DNA of 64,000 nt from Desulfogranum marinum (GCF_016918565.1 NZ_JAFFQD010000017.1:34590-98589); one strand, 5' to 3'. Numbered from the stretch's first letter, positions 8,846 to 18,220 are shown. Program-made: numbers and translations. The notes: generated by a model from the sequence alone, not told the origin.

Positions 8846-9991
8846 TCAGAATGTCTCCTTGATCAGTTCGATAACCTTGTCCGGGTGGATTATTTTACCG
8901 CCTGCACTGCCGACAAGATAGGCTGGAGCTTTGCCGCCTGCGCACCTTTCAACCTCGTAATGAACCTGGCCCAGGTTGATTTCAACCGTGATAAGGCCCC
9001 GCACGCGCTCGGCAATGTCTTTTATCATCTGTTCCGGAAAGGGCCAGACCGTCACCAGTCTCAGCAGGCCTGCCTTGTATCCAAGTTTTCTTGCCTCGTC
9101 GACTGCCGTCAGACCTGTACGAACTGAAATGCCATAAGAGACAATAACAATGTCGGCATCGTCCATCTTGTACTCTTCGGTTTCAATAATATCATCGAGG
9201 TTATTGCGAATTTTCCCTTTGAGGTTGGTCATCATCTGTTCCTGAGCCTCAACGCTCATGGCAGGGTAGCCGCGTTCGTCGTGGGTCAGGCCGGTTACAT
9301 GCACGTTGTATCCATCCCCAATGGCCGGCATAGGGGCTACACCGTTTGGACCGGGTTCGTACAGTTTAAATCGGTCCTTTCTGCCTCTGGGCTTGGGGCG
9401 GTCAATCAGTTTGATTTTAGAAGCGTCTGGAATGATCACCTTTTCACTCATGTGACCAACAATTTCGTCGGCCATCACCAACACCGGAACCCGGTACTTC
9501 TCACTCAGGTTAAAGGCAAGAATGGTGTGATAAAAGCAGTCCTGGGGAGATGCGGGGGCTAAAGCGATAATTTCGTAGTCTCCGTGGGATCCCCACCTGG
9601 CCTGCATCATGTCTCCCTGTCCGGTAAGGGTAGGGAGCCCGGTTGATGGCCCGGTACGTTGTACGTTGATGATAACGCATGGCGTTTCCGTGCAGACCCC
9701 AAGGCCGAGGTTTTCCATCATCAGGCTGAATCCAGGTCCTGATGTGGCGGTCATGCTTTTTGTGCCTGTCCATGCTGCGCCGAGGATGGAGGCAATGGCA
9801 GCGATTTCATCCTCCATCTGGATGAAGGTGCCATTAACGTCAGGCAGGCGTTCTGCCATATGCTCAGCTACCTCGGTTGCAGGAGTGATGGGATAGGCTC
9901 CGAAAAATTTGCATCCTGCGGCAATAGCGCCTTCGGCGCAGGCAACGTCACCTGTTATATAATGTTCACCTGTCAGTACTGCTGGTTTCAT
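8846..9991 (-). CDS. korA: 2-oxoacid:ferredoxin oxidoreductase, alpha subunit
   Basis: A 381-residue alpha subunit carrying the pyrimidine-binding half of the TPP site and the transketolase C-terminal-like domain. Recognisable pieces are GDVACAEGAIAAGCKFFGAYP and ITPATEVAEHMAERLP near the N-terminus, MEDEIAAIASILGAAWTG and TATSGPGFSLMMENLG in the core, and a C-terminal VSYGISVRTGLTAVDEARK. It oxidises a 2-oxoacid with CoA to acyl-CoA and CO2, passing electrons to ferredoxin; the reverse, CO2-fixing direction is possible in anaerobes. It is 25 bp after korD and 3 bp before korB. The gamma domain is a separate gene here. Confidence 0.94.
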   Translation of the reverse strand: MKPAVLTGEHYITGDVACAEGAIAAGCKFFGAYPITPATEVAEHMAERLPDVNGTFIQMEDEIAAIASILGAAWTGTKSMTATSGPGFSLMMENLGLGVCTETPCVIINVQRTGPSTGLPTLTGQGDMMQARWGSHGDYEIIALAPASPQDCFYHTILAFNLSEKYRVPVLVMADEIVGHMSEKVIIPDASKIKLIDRPKPRGRKDRFKLYEPGPNGVAPMPAIGDGYNVHVTGLTHDERGYPAMSVEAQEQMMTNLKGKIRNNLDDIIETEEYKMDDADIVIVSYGISVRTGLTAVDEARKLGYKAGLLRLVTVWPFPEQMIKDIAERVRGLITVEINLGQVHYEVERCAGGKAPAYLVGSAGGKIIHPDKVIELIKETF

Positions 9992-10016
9992 AATCAGTCC
10001 CTGGGATTACTGGATG

Positions 10017-10310
10017 TTAAAAAGGGTTTACAGGGGGTGTCGTAGTCGATGACTGAGGATCTTCTGCAGAGTAAATGGCAAACTCCGGGCAGATTATTTC
10101 GCAATAATGGCAGTTGACACAGTCGTCGGGTCTAACGGCAAAGGGAGGGTGGTACCCTTTATTGTTGAACTTGTCGGCAAAAGCCAGAATTTCTTTGGGG
10201 CAGAACTCAATGCAATACCCACATCCCTTGCACCTGTCTTCAATGATATAGACAATCCCTTTTGTTACCTGGATTTCTTGAGCGTCGAGAGGCTCTCGCC
10301 AGAATGCCAT
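10017..10310 (-). CDS. korD: 2-oxoacid:ferredoxin oxidoreductase, delta (ferredoxin) subunit
   Basis: A 97-residue 2[4Fe-4S] ferredoxin with motifs CKGCGYCIEFCP and CVNCHYCEIICP, the electron exit of the complex. The start chosen is ATG 10310 (MAFWREPL), behind a GGGGA ribosome site. The open frame extends further upstream without ferredoxin-like sequence, and a promoter lies inside that stretch, so a longer form is unlikely. It is the first gene of the seven-gene operon. The Pro/Thr/Ser-rich tail after the second cluster is unremarkable. Confidence 0.9.
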   Translation of the reverse strand: MAFWREPLDAQEIQVTKGIVYIIEDRCKGCGYCIEFCPKEILAFADKFNNKGYHPPFAVRPDDCVNCHYCEIICPEFAIYSAEDPQSSTTTPPVNPF

Positions 10311-10499
10311 GCTGATTCCCCGGTGATGGTGGTTAATGTTGCAACTTTTTGTATGTGGAAGAACGAAAAGCGTCCCCTGTTTCCCTGGCTGCCTCGATAT
10401 TGTTTCCATTGCAAGTGATATAGAGCACTGCATGGTTTGTCGCGCGGTGAGCGACCCTTTTAGAAAGTGGAAAAGTGGAAAAAATAGATGAGGCGTTCC

Positions 10500-10509
10500 G
10501 ACACGTGTC
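10500..10509. promoter_or_regulatory. Palindrome GACACGTGTC downstream of the kor promoter
   Basis: Perfect 10-bp palindrome about 15 nt after the -10 box, in the expected early transcribed region. This is a typical place for a repressor operator. The protein that would bind is unknown. Confidence 0.35.
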
Positions 10510-10524
10510 AGAATGAATCCAGGA

Positions 10525-10553
10525 ATTAACTCTATAATGTCAGTTTGTGTCAA
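10525..10553 (-). promoter_or_regulatory. Sigma-70 type promoter of the kor-hdr operon
   Basis: On the minus strand there is a perfect -35 box TTGACA (10553-10548), a 17-nt spacer and a moderate -10 box GTTAAT (10530-10525). It lies about 215 nt before the korD ATG, leaving a long leader. No other convincing promoter was seen in the operon. Confidence 0.5.
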
Positions 10554-10986
10554 GCATAAATTTTTTTGATAGCGAAGGCTGAAGCAGACAGGGGGGTGTT
10601 TTTTCTGACGGTGTCTTGTTGTTTGTAGGTGTTGGTTACAGGGTGTTCTGGTGGTGGGGCTTTTTGTTTGCTCTGCTGTAGTTTGCGAGAAGGGGAGTTC
10701 TTTTTAGAAAAATGCAAGTCAGGAGACTGGGGTGGTCGTTTTAGCGGACTGTCCATTTTGTTGGACTTTCTTGGTGGGCGTGTCCTGCTTTCGTGCTTTT
10801 GGTCTGCGGTGATGGTTCGCGTTTTTAGCTTACAGGTTTGGTTTTGGGGCTATAGCGCCGGGTCATGGGTGTGCCCAGTGGTGAGGTGCTTACGAGGTTA
10901 AAAAATGCGAAGTAGTTGAGGTCTCTTCATTTTATTCCGTTTTTCTGCTGGTTAAATACGCAGGGTGGTGGACACGCTCTGCCACC
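10554..10986. other. Intergenic stretch without a convincing gene
   Basis: Sequence between the kor promoter and the end of the radical SAM gene. The plus strand is T/G-rich and the short open frames lack ribosome sites or recognisable protein sequence. I see no RNA gene or clear terminator here. Confidence 0.5.
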
Positions 10987-11895
10987 TTATCTGTTCCATT
11001 GCAGAAGGTCGTTTACGGCAGCCTTTTGCAAGCTGGCCAGGGTTTGCCGGTCGTTGAATAATTTTTTGCATAAGCTGCATTTACGATACGTCACAATATC
11101 TCTTGATTTCATCCCGGCATATGAGGCGATGGTGGTAATACCCATGGTGCGGATACAGTTATACAAAGCATTGGTTTCACTCTTGGTGAGCAGCTGCTCC
11201 ATGGACCAATCTTTAAGGCTGCCGAGTTTGAAAAAATTGGTAGTGCTGAAATGGCTGCCTGCATCACAACAGGCATACATCGTTAGATCAGGGGCAAGGT
11301 AAGGGTTCATTTGACAGCAATTTGCCTGGTAATCCGTAAAAAGAGGCTTCCGGCTAAAATCCTCAGCACGTCCCGCGTAGATAACCGGTTCTGGAAAAAA
11401 TTTAAGGTTGTGGTCCCGCAGGTACTTTTCAAAAGGATCGTCCAGCTCTGAAAAATCGGTAACAAAAGAGATGAAAGAATCAATCCCTGCTTCCCGGCAA
11501 GCTTTTGCCGCGTTCAGGATCTGCTGTTTGGGTACGTGTTGCTGGTGCCATCTGCTGTAGCTCAGTCGCAGCTGGCAAAGGCCGCATTGTTTAAGCAGGT
11601 GCATCTTCTCACCCGCCTGCTCAGGGGTTTGGGCCCAGGAACTGTTGGTTACCACCCGGGTGTAAATGTTGTTTTCAGAACAGAGGTCGATCAGTTCCAG
11701 GAGCTCTTGAAAGTAAATAAAAGGCTCTCCTGCGGTAAAACTGATTCCCTTGACCTGAGCCATCGCCATTTCGCGGATAATTTTTTTAGCCTGGTTCAGC
11801 TCCATTTTGGTCGAGCTTGGAGTCTCTCCTGCTGCAACGCAGTGCGAGCAGCGGATGTTACAGCGGGTTGAATAGCCGAAAGCAATTTTTCTCAT
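10987..11895 (-). CDS. Radical SAM protein, function unknown
   Basis: A 302-residue radical SAM enzyme. The SAM/4Fe-4S motif CNIRCSHC is at residues 13-20, followed by GEPFIYFQELLELI, the GE motif of the family. The C-terminal half has extra cysteines (NCCQMNP, YACCDAGSH, KCSLCKKLF) like a SPASM/twitch extra-cluster region, which hints at a peptide or protein-modifying enzyme, but I cannot name a substrate. Its ATG overlaps the stop of hrpB by 4 bases (ATGA), so the pair is co-transcribed and coupled. A link between HrpB and this enzyme is not established. Confidence 0.85.
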   Translation of the reverse strand: MRKIAFGYSTRCNIRCSHCVAAGETPSSTKMELNQAKKIIREMAMAQVKGISFTAGEPFIYFQELLELIDLCSENNIYTRVVTNSSWAQTPEQAGEKMHLLKQCGLCQLRLSYSRWHQQHVPKQQILNAAKACREAGIDSFISFVTDFSELDDPFEKYLRDHNLKFFPEPVIYAGRAEDFSRKPLFTDYQANCCQMNPYLAPDLTMYACCDAGSHFSTTNFFKLGSLKDWSMEQLLTKSETNALYNCIRTMGITTIASYAGMKSRDIVTYRKCSLCKKLFNDRQTLASLQKAAVNDLLQWNR

Positions 11896-14420
11896 AGGTT
11901 TTTGGGTTGTTTTATGTTTTTTTTCGTTCTTCTGGTGGCGATGGCTGTCAAGGGATCGTCCGGCCAGAAATGCTTAGGATACCTCCCTTTGAGCTCTTTT
12001 TTTACTTCCGGGTAGGTTCGTTGCCAAAATCCGGCCAGGTCTGTTGTCACCTGGATCGGTCGTTGAGCCGGAGAAAGAAGGTGAACAAGGACAGGGATTG
12101 TGCCGTCACATATAACCGGGGTTTGCTGCATACCAAACACCTCTTGAATGCGAACCGCAAGCAGCGGTGATTCGTCAGGTTGATAGGTGAGCCGTATCCT
12201 GGAGCCACTTGCCACCGTAAGGGTGCTTGGGGCAAGACGTTTTAAATGCTGCTGATTTTCCCATCCCAGCATGTTCATAAAGATTTCCTGCAGGTTCAGT
12301 TGCTTGAGTTGTTTTGCTTTGCTGATACCCGTAAGGTAGGGCGTAAGCCATGAAAGGTCATCAAGCAGGTGTTTGTTGCTGAGGTCGGGCCAAGGGCCGT
12401 TAGGTTGCCATGAGCGAAGACAGTTTATCCTGGCCTGCAGTTGGCGAGACTCTCTGTTCCAGGGAAGGCAGCCTATACCCATGCTTTTAATGCCGCTTAA
12501 AAGAGCGAGGGAGATTTGATCCGGGGAAATTTTTTTTGCCGGTTCTTCTTCCACTACAATGGCTCCCAGGCATAAACGATCAACGGCAATCACTTTTGCT
12601 GTGTCATCATCCCAATATACACCGGTTGTTTTGCTGAACAGGTTGCTATGTTGTTTGCGCAGTTCAGCAAGTGACAATGAGGCTGCAAGAAAAATTCTTC
12701 CCTGTTTGCTGCCGGCATCCAGATGCGGGGTGACAATGTATTCACTACTCGTTAGCGGGTCAAACTGAGGGAGTATCGCTCCTCGCCCTGACGCCATGAG
12801 GTAATTTTCGTGCTTATCATGGCGACGGCGGCCAACGCGATCAGGATAGGCAAAACTCAGCAAGATGCCTGCCAAATCGGTGTCGCAGGGTTTCCTACTC
12901 TCTTGCAGTCGCTGCATCCAGGTACGCGCATTTCGGTCAACCCGGCTGCATGCTCCCGGATTGCCCCCTTTGTTTTTTACTGCAGCCGTTTCTTTCCGAC
13001 GCCACAGTGAAAGCAACTGCAGCCTGCTTTGCAGATCAGTGGTTGGGGTATCAACCTTGTTGCTTACAATGTCACGCTCTGAAAGAAGCGCAGCCAGGTC
13101 ACAGGCCAGTGCTGCCAGGCCTTTTTCTTGTCCTTTCAGTAGCATGTAGCCGAGTCTGGGATGCATAGCAAGTCCGGCCAGTTTTTTGCCGATCGAGGTA
13201 ATTCTGCCGGATGTGGTTAAGGCCTCCAGCGAAAAGAGCAGTTCTTTTGCCTGCTGGTATGCACCTTGGCGAGGAGGGGTCAGCCAGCGTAACTCGGCTG
13301 GATCAGTGACTCCCCAGAGGGCCAGCTCAAGCACCAGTTGTGCCAGGTCCGTGTCCACTATCTCAGGCGGGTGAAACGGTGCCAGACTGTAGTGTTCTTG
13401 CTGGGTCCAGAGTCGCAGACAGTTGCCCGGCCCCAGTCGTCCGGCCCTGCCGGCACGTTGTTCCGCTACGGCTTTGGAAACGCGAACAGTTTTCAGGCGT
13501 GAAAGTCCGCTGCCTGGATGGAATTGCGGCTTTCGTGACCAACCGCTGTCGATCACCCAACTGATACCTTCAATGGTAAGGCTGGTTTCAGCAATAGAGG
13601 TAGAGAGAATGATACGTCGACGCCCGTTGGGATCGGGAATGATAGCCTGGTCCTGTTCTTTTTGAGAAAGGTTGCCATACAGCGGTGCAATAATTTCGTT
13701 GTCAAATCCGGGGGTGTCCTTGAGTTGCCCGGCAACGTCATTAATTTCTCCTGCACCAGGCAAAAAGGCGAGGATATCGCCTGGATGCCGGTTGAAGACC
13801 CGCCGAATACCTGCAGCTGCTGTGTCGGCTATCCTGCCGGTGGGCTGCTGCGGCAGATAGTCAATACACACAGGGTGGGTTCTGCCTTCTCCTTGTATAA
13901 CCGGAACGTTACCCAGCAACTCGGCAATGGGGGCGGTGTCCAGGGTAGCCGACATGACCAGGATCCGCAGATCCTCGCGAAGCTGACATAAATCGAGGCA
14001 AAGAGCCAGGGCCAAGTCAGCATGAATGGAGCGTTCGTGGAATTCGTCAAAAATGATAAGCCCTATGTCTTGCAGCTCATTATCCTCCTGGATGCGTCTG
14101 GTCAGAATCCCCTCGGTGACAACTTCAATCCGGGTAGCCTGCGATACTCGTCGGTCAAAACGGATCTGGTAGCCAACAGTCCGGCTCACCTGTTCTCCCA
14201 AGAGGGTGGCCATTCTGGCTGCTGCAGCACGGGTTGCCAGCCGTCTTGGCTCTAGAATAAGTATTTTTTTATCCTTCAACCAGGGGGCGTTAAGCAGGGT
14301 AAGAGGGACAATGGTGGTCTTGCCCGAGCCTGGTGGTGCCGCTAAGACAGCTGAACCATAGCGGAGCGCTTTCTTCAGCTCTGGGATAACGGTGTGGATG
14401 GGTAAGTCGGGCAGATGCAT
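11892..14420 (-). CDS. hrpB: ATP-dependent helicase HrpB
   Basis: An 842-residue DEAH-box helicase of the HrpB family. Walker A APPGSGKTT is near residue 28, DEFHERS (DExH motif II) near 126, SAT motif MSATLDTAPIAELLG near 158, and motif VI QRAGRAGRLGPG near 335. The long C-terminal part ends in the HrpB-specific region (YPKHFWPDDPLTAIATRRTK). Length is normal. HrpB proteins are RNA/DNA helicases of poorly known role. It is the first gene of a two-gene unit with the radical SAM gene. Confidence 0.93.
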   Translation of the reverse strand: MHLPDLPIHTVIPELKKALRYGSAVLAAPPGSGKTTIVPLTLLNAPWLKDKKILILEPRRLATRAAAARMATLLGEQVSRTVGYQIRFDRRVSQATRIEVVTEGILTRRIQEDNELQDIGLIIFDEFHERSIHADLALALCLDLCQLREDLRILVMSATLDTAPIAELLGNVPVIQGEGRTHPVCIDYLPQQPTGRIADTAAAGIRRVFNRHPGDILAFLPGAGEINDVAGQLKDTPGFDNEIIAPLYGNLSQKEQDQAIIPDPNGRRRIILSTSIAETSLTIEGISWVIDSGWSRKPQFHPGSGLSRLKTVRVSKAVAEQRAGRAGRLGPGNCLRLWTQQEHYSLAPFHPPEIVDTDLAQLVLELALWGVTDPAELRWLTPPRQGAYQQAKELLFSLEALTTSGRITSIGKKLAGLAMHPRLGYMLLKGQEKGLAALACDLAALLSERDIVSNKVDTPTTDLQSRLQLLSLWRRKETAAVKNKGGNPGACSRVDRNARTWMQRLQESRKPCDTDLAGILLSFAYPDRVGRRRHDKHENYLMASGRGAILPQFDPLTSSEYIVTPHLDAGSKQGRIFLAASLSLAELRKQHSNLFSKTTGVYWDDDTAKVIAVDRLCLGAIVVEEEPAKKISPDQISLALLSGIKSMGIGCLPWNRESRQLQARINCLRSWQPNGPWPDLSNKHLLDDLSWLTPYLTGISKAKQLKQLNLQEIFMNMLGWENQQHLKRLAPSTLTVASGSRIRLTYQPDESPLLAVRIQEVFGMQQTPVICDGTIPVLVHLLSPAQRPIQVTTDLAGFWQRTYPEVKKELKGRYPKHFWPDDPLTAIATRRTKKNIKQPKNL

Positions 14421-14875
14421 GGAAACCAGTGGAAGGTAAGCTTTGGGTAGACCTTTTTAAAAAGACGAGCAGTAGCTATAAATCGGGTGCTGTAGTGATT
14501 TTGGTTTTGATAACACATTGTACCAGCAGAAACGTACCCGGCAAGGTCAATCTTTATGGACGCTACCTGTTGCAGGGCCAAAGAGTAGCTACGTGGATTG
14601 GTAACCAAGGGAGGTGTGAGCTTTAAATGTGGAGCACCAATGCTAACGTAATTCAAAGGAAAAGAGAAAGGACAAAAGAATCTGCAAATAACGAGGCCGG
14701 TACCCTTGAGAAATTTTAGCTAAGGGAAGACACGGTAGCAATACAAATTTGACAAGAGGAACAAAACTACCATATGCTTGTAGAAGACGAACAAAAAACG
14801 GCAGGTGCTCAGGCAATAGCCCTTAAGTATAACCCAGGAAATTTGACCTACACTTAACTCAGAGGAGGTGCTCAG
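14421..14875. other. Intergenic region between divergent genes
   Basis: Divergent spacer between hrpB (left) and the cNMP-binding gene (right). It should hold both promoters, but none is clear enough to call. An 11-base repeat AGGTGCTCAGG occurs twice, near 14802 and 14866; the second copy overlaps the ribosome binding site of the next gene. Confidence 0.4.
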
Positions 14876-15367
14876 GTGACGGCACAGCATGACACAATAT
14901 CTTCGGTACTACGAAAGAATATTCGACAGCTAGAGCTTTTTACGGATCTGTCGGATGATGAAATCGACATTTTGGTCAAACATGCAAAGATTCACTCTTT
15001 AGATGAAAATGAAGTGCTTTTCGATGAGGGCGATGAAGGCGATTTTTTTGCAATTGTTATTGAGGGGCGAATTGAGATTTCAAAACGTTCCGAAAACGAT
15101 ATCCCAGTCGCGATAGCGTCATTAACGAATGGTGCAACACTGGGGGAAATGGCTCTTATCGACTATGAAACACGATCTGCAACAGCGATGGCAACTGAGC
15201 CCTCCACTCTCTTTATACTTTCAAGGCAAAGCTTTGACACCCTTGTCGACCAGTCTCCACGATGCGGAGTAAAACTTATTCGAAAAATTGCCGCAATTCT
15301 TTGTTCTACCATCCGCGAAACGTCAAATCTGTTTGCAGATTCAGTCGGATCCAGCCTCCAGTTATAA
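14876..15367 (+). CDS. Cyclic nucleotide-binding domain protein
   Basis: A 163-residue single-domain cNMP-binding (Crp/PKA regulatory type) protein. The beta-roll shows DENEVLFDEGDEGDFFAIV and the phosphate-binding segment GATLGEMALIDYETRSATAMA. No helix-turn-helix follows, so it is not a transcription factor by itself. Such proteins often sense cNMP and act through partners. The start is GTG at 14876 with a strong GAGGAGG site 6 nt upstream; no ATG fits as well. The gene is isolated between repeat-rich spacers. Confidence 0.82.
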   Translation: MTAQHDTISSVLRKNIRQLELFTDLSDDEIDILVKHAKIHSLDENEVLFDEGDEGDFFAIVIEGRIEISKRSENDIPVAIASLTNGATLGEMALIDYETRSATAMATEPSTLFILSRQSFDTLVDQSPRCGVKLIRKIAAILCSTIRETSNLFADSVGSSLQL

Positions 15368-15856
15368 CCTGGATTTCTCATCAGTTCAGGCAGTGCCAGG
15401 TTCAAAGTTTTTGGTAATGAATAGGTAAGCGCAGACTCCGATAGTCGCCTATATTCATTGCCAAAATACTGAAGAAAATGGTGCTGGATGGACTGACCTT
15501 TGGTGAACATTGTGAAAAACTTTCAACTGCATCTTAGTTTGTATAACATATAAAAATTGTTTGTAATTTGACAGGTTGGCACAATGTTCATGAGAAATTC
15601 GGGATAGGTCCTTTATGGACTCCCTTTGGTGAGCATTTTGTTAATTTTACATTGGATTGGATTTATTAGCATCAATCTGAAATCACTATTTTTTTCGAAA
15701 AATAAGCAAAATGCTCATGAGGAATGTGGGGTAAAGGGGGATTGGTGCTCGCTTGGCTCTGATTATTTAATCGCAGCAAGATGAATTCGTTGTTTTTCTT
15801 CTTGGTCGTGCGTGTCAATTTTTCGCAGTGAGATAATCAGCTCCATGTGTGCAGGT
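15368..15856. repeat. Spacer with three copies of a short dispersed repeat
   Basis: Three copies related to CCCGAATTTCTCATGA occur at 15368-15383 (plus), 15587-15603 (minus) and 15714-15731 (minus). The same motif recurs at 17962, 39057 and 63691, in two cases at the left edge of a longer repeat. No gene is visible here. Confidence 0.55.
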
Positions 15857-16984
15857 TTACTTGCCGTTTTGTTGCAGGGAGCCAAGCAATGCCACTATCT
15901 CTTGATCAATCGCCTGTCGATCTGTTAAGGAATTGAAAAACGCATCCACTGTCCGACTGGTGGCAAGACCGAGGATAACTCCCAAAATCGCTCCACGGTG
16001 CACATTGTCACCTCCCAGGTTGGTATTGGCCAGCAGGCCGGCTTTTGGGTCATTGACGTATTTATACGCCAGGTACAGAATACTTGGCCAGGAGTCGGTG
16101 ATATAGCATGCGGTGGAATACCGACGGCCAACCACCTCATTGTCTGTACGTGTCTTTGCCGCAAGGCTACTCACGTTAATCCCAATAGAGTGCTGGGCTG
16201 CTGCAGCAATATGTTGCCGTGCCTCTACATCATTTTCCCGAAAAAGTAAATCGCTTACAAGTTTGACAAATGCATCGCTAACCTTGGCAAGAAAGGTATC
16301 CGGATGGGTCAGAAAAAGGTGATCCCTGCAGATACCCTGTACAGACTGGAGCGAATTCCCATGTACAAACGATCCAATGGCAATGGGAGCCAACATCACC
16401 AATCCTCCCACTGAAGGGGTGTCATGTGTCACTGCTCCGCATTGCTCCGGAGAACTGCCGCTTTCGAGGTTGGCGAAAAATCCCCTGTGGTATGATTCTG
16501 CATATGTATCCGGATGCCGTGGGATATCGGCGGTCATGAAATTGATATAATCCTTGAGAAAACGTTTTTGATTATAACGGCCACCTTCTGCTATCATGGC
16601 CCGTGTAACCAGCCGTGCGCAATGAGCGTTGAGGGTGTTTTCTCCCGCCTTCATGCCCTGGTGGTAGTGCTGATTGGGAAGACCCCAGGCAGCTCTTTTT
16701 CCTTTGAGAATTACCTCTCCCACAATTTCTCTGCCTCCGGCGCAGGCCTGTTTCCCTCGGCCGCCTTTTGCTGTGGAATGAAGCGACATGATCGAAGACG
16801 GATGATTTTCCGGAGCATCCTCAAATTTCTGAATCCCGCCTGGAAAAGCTTCGAGAATGTCCATTGGATTGTAGTACCAGTGAACCGGCATAGCTAAAGA
16901 ATCGCCGACATAGAGTGATCGTAAACCAGCCCTGGCTCTTTCCACAAATCTCTCTTTTTGGGTATGGGCTGCAGTTGGGGCCAT
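15857..16984 (-). CDS. ADP-ribosylglycohydrolase family protein
   Basis: A 375-residue member of the ADP-ribosylglycohydrolase/DraG superfamily. The N-terminal acidic metal motif appears as YVGDSLAMPVHWYYN and the C-terminal metal-binding motif as NTNLGGDNVHRGAILGVILG. These enzymes remove ADP-ribose from proteins or small molecules with two Mg or Mn ions. I chose ATG 16984 because AGGAG sits 6 nt before it; the open frame extends 31 codons further upstream without support. It could form a unit with the DUF2237 gene on the same strand 150 bp upstream. The substrate is unknown. Confidence 0.87.
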   Translation of the reverse strand: MAPTAAHTQKERFVERARAGLRSLYVGDSLAMPVHWYYNPMDILEAFPGGIQKFEDAPENHPSSIMSLHSTAKGGRGKQACAGGREIVGEVILKGKRAAWGLPNQHYHQGMKAGENTLNAHCARLVTRAMIAEGGRYNQKRFLKDYINFMTADIPRHPDTYAESYHRGFFANLESGSSPEQCGAVTHDTPSVGGLVMLAPIAIGSFVHGNSLQSVQGICRDHLFLTHPDTFLAKVSDAFVKLVSDLLFRENDVEARQHIAAAAQHSIGINVSSLAAKTRTDNEVVGRRYSTACYITDSWPSILYLAYKYVNDPKAGLLANTNLGGDNVHRGAILGVILGLATSRTVDAFFNSLTDRQAIDQEIVALLGSLQQNGK

Positions 16985-17136
16985 TGTCATCTCCTGGGCT
17001 ATTGCCGGACTGCAAACAAGAAAAATATCAAGACGATGCGCATCAATAGATGGTGAGCAGCCCTTCAGGCCTGCCAATGTATTGTGTGTTTGCGTTTGTT
17101 AGGCAGATCGAATTGTAATGTTTGCCTGTTCGCCAA

Positions 17137-17511
17137 TTATTGCTCGCTACCGATTGAATGCAGCAGCAGCTCTGCAAAGGTTGTATACGATAAGACAGCC
17201 TCATGGGTGGCCATCAGGTCCACTGGCGGGGCCACATCATTATCCAGCGCTTCCTTCCAGCGAGCCGCGCAGAGACACCATCTATCTCCCGGCTGCAAGC
17301 CTGGAAAATTGTAAAGGGGCATTGGCGTCGAGAGATCATTGCCCATCATTTTTGAGAATTCGAGAAATTCTTCGGTAACAACAGCACACACACCATGTAC
17401 GCCCATATCATCTTCTGTGACTTTGCAGCTTCCCTCCCGCGTATACCCGGCAAGTGGGTCGAGGCTGCAGGTTTGTAGTGGCGTGCCTAGTACATTTTTA
17501 TACTCTGTCAT
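17137..17511 (-). CDS. DUF2237 family protein
   Basis: A 124-residue protein matching the DUF2237 pattern closely: NVLGTPLQTCSLDPLAGYTR at the N-terminus, then GVHGVCAVVTEEFLEFSKMMGNDLSTP, and FPGLQPGDRWCLCAARWKEA, ending in ATHEAVLSY. Function of the family is not known; conserved cysteines and tryptophan suggest a small enzyme or metal site. The start at 17511 (MTEYKN) has GGCGG upstream and gives the usual family length; a longer frame reaches 17598. Confidence 0.85.
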   Translation of the reverse strand: MTEYKNVLGTPLQTCSLDPLAGYTREGSCKVTEDDMGVHGVCAVVTEEFLEFSKMMGNDLSTPMPLYNFPGLQPGDRWCLCAARWKEALDNDVAPPVDLMATHEAVLSYTTFAELLLHSIGSEQ

Positions 17512-17912
17512 GGAATGAACCGCCTTTTTGTCATTGGTGTAGCTGCATACATGCTCATTCTTTCTTTTGTACAGTAAACACTGGGGATTGAGTAACAAGA
17601 AAGAATTTTATTTTCCCCTGAGTTTCACTTCGTTTTTATTTGTTCCTTAAATTCCGGTTCACAGATAATTAAAATTTATCTGTTGCCGGACGACTGTCAG
17701 ACTACACTTTGCAGAGTTGCGTGCCTTTTGGGACCTGACTGAAGGGTTTGGGGAGGTGTATCCAGCCTATTATAATGTGTGCTGTAAAAGAGACGTAACC
17801 GATGGTCAGTTCATTTATTTCAACAAGGAGGTGTGGGTGAATTTGGAGGGGCAAAAAACAGTCAGCGTAAAATGAAATTGTTCGAAGGTCGCTTGTGCTC
17901 AGAATCTCTTGG

Positions 17913-17945
17913 AAGCGGGTCGTGGGGAAAGACCCGCTTGTTTTC
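17913..17945 (+). terminator. Rho-independent type hairpin without an assigned gene
   Basis: Perfect 9-bp stem AAGCGGGTC/GACCCGCTT with a 9-nt loop, followed by GTTTTC on the plus strand. No plus-strand gene precedes it, so it may end an unannotated small RNA or be part of a repeat. Confidence 0.45.
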
Positions 17946-17961
17946 ATTGAAAATGACTGGT

Positions 17962-18156
17962 CTGAATTTCTGATGAACTTTTTGATTTCAAATTCAATTA
18001 ATCGACATTATTGCTCAAAAAATACTTGCACAATTAACAGTCTGTTTTTCGTTTTCAATCAAAAAATTCCTCCTTCGAGGTAATAAATTTCCCGCAGGAT
18101 CTGTGTTACAAGCCACTTGCGGTAGTTTACTACCGGAGTCTTCGCTACCCGGAGTC
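17962..18156 (+). repeat. Dispersed palindromic repeat, copy A
   Basis: Left edge GAATTTCTGATGA, then a 95-bp core (17975-18069) with imperfect terminal inverted repeats GAACTTTTTGATT/AATCAAAAAATTC. A right part follows with the hairpin CGGTAG-TTTA-CTACCG (about 18123-18138) and the sequence GGAGTCTTCGCT, which occurs twice. Copy C at 63691 has the same order and the same 95-bp core length; copy B near 46156 shares the core only. Confidence 0.7.
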
Positions 18157-18220
18157 TTCGCTTACCTGCTGCACGGGTTATGTTTTGCCCTGCAAAAAAA
18201 ATATTGATGAGAAATCCGGA

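Noticed and set aside
10550..10756. 68-codon minus-strand frame upstream of korD
   Set aside because: Biased Pro/Lys composition, no ribosome site, and it overlaps the predicted kor promoter.
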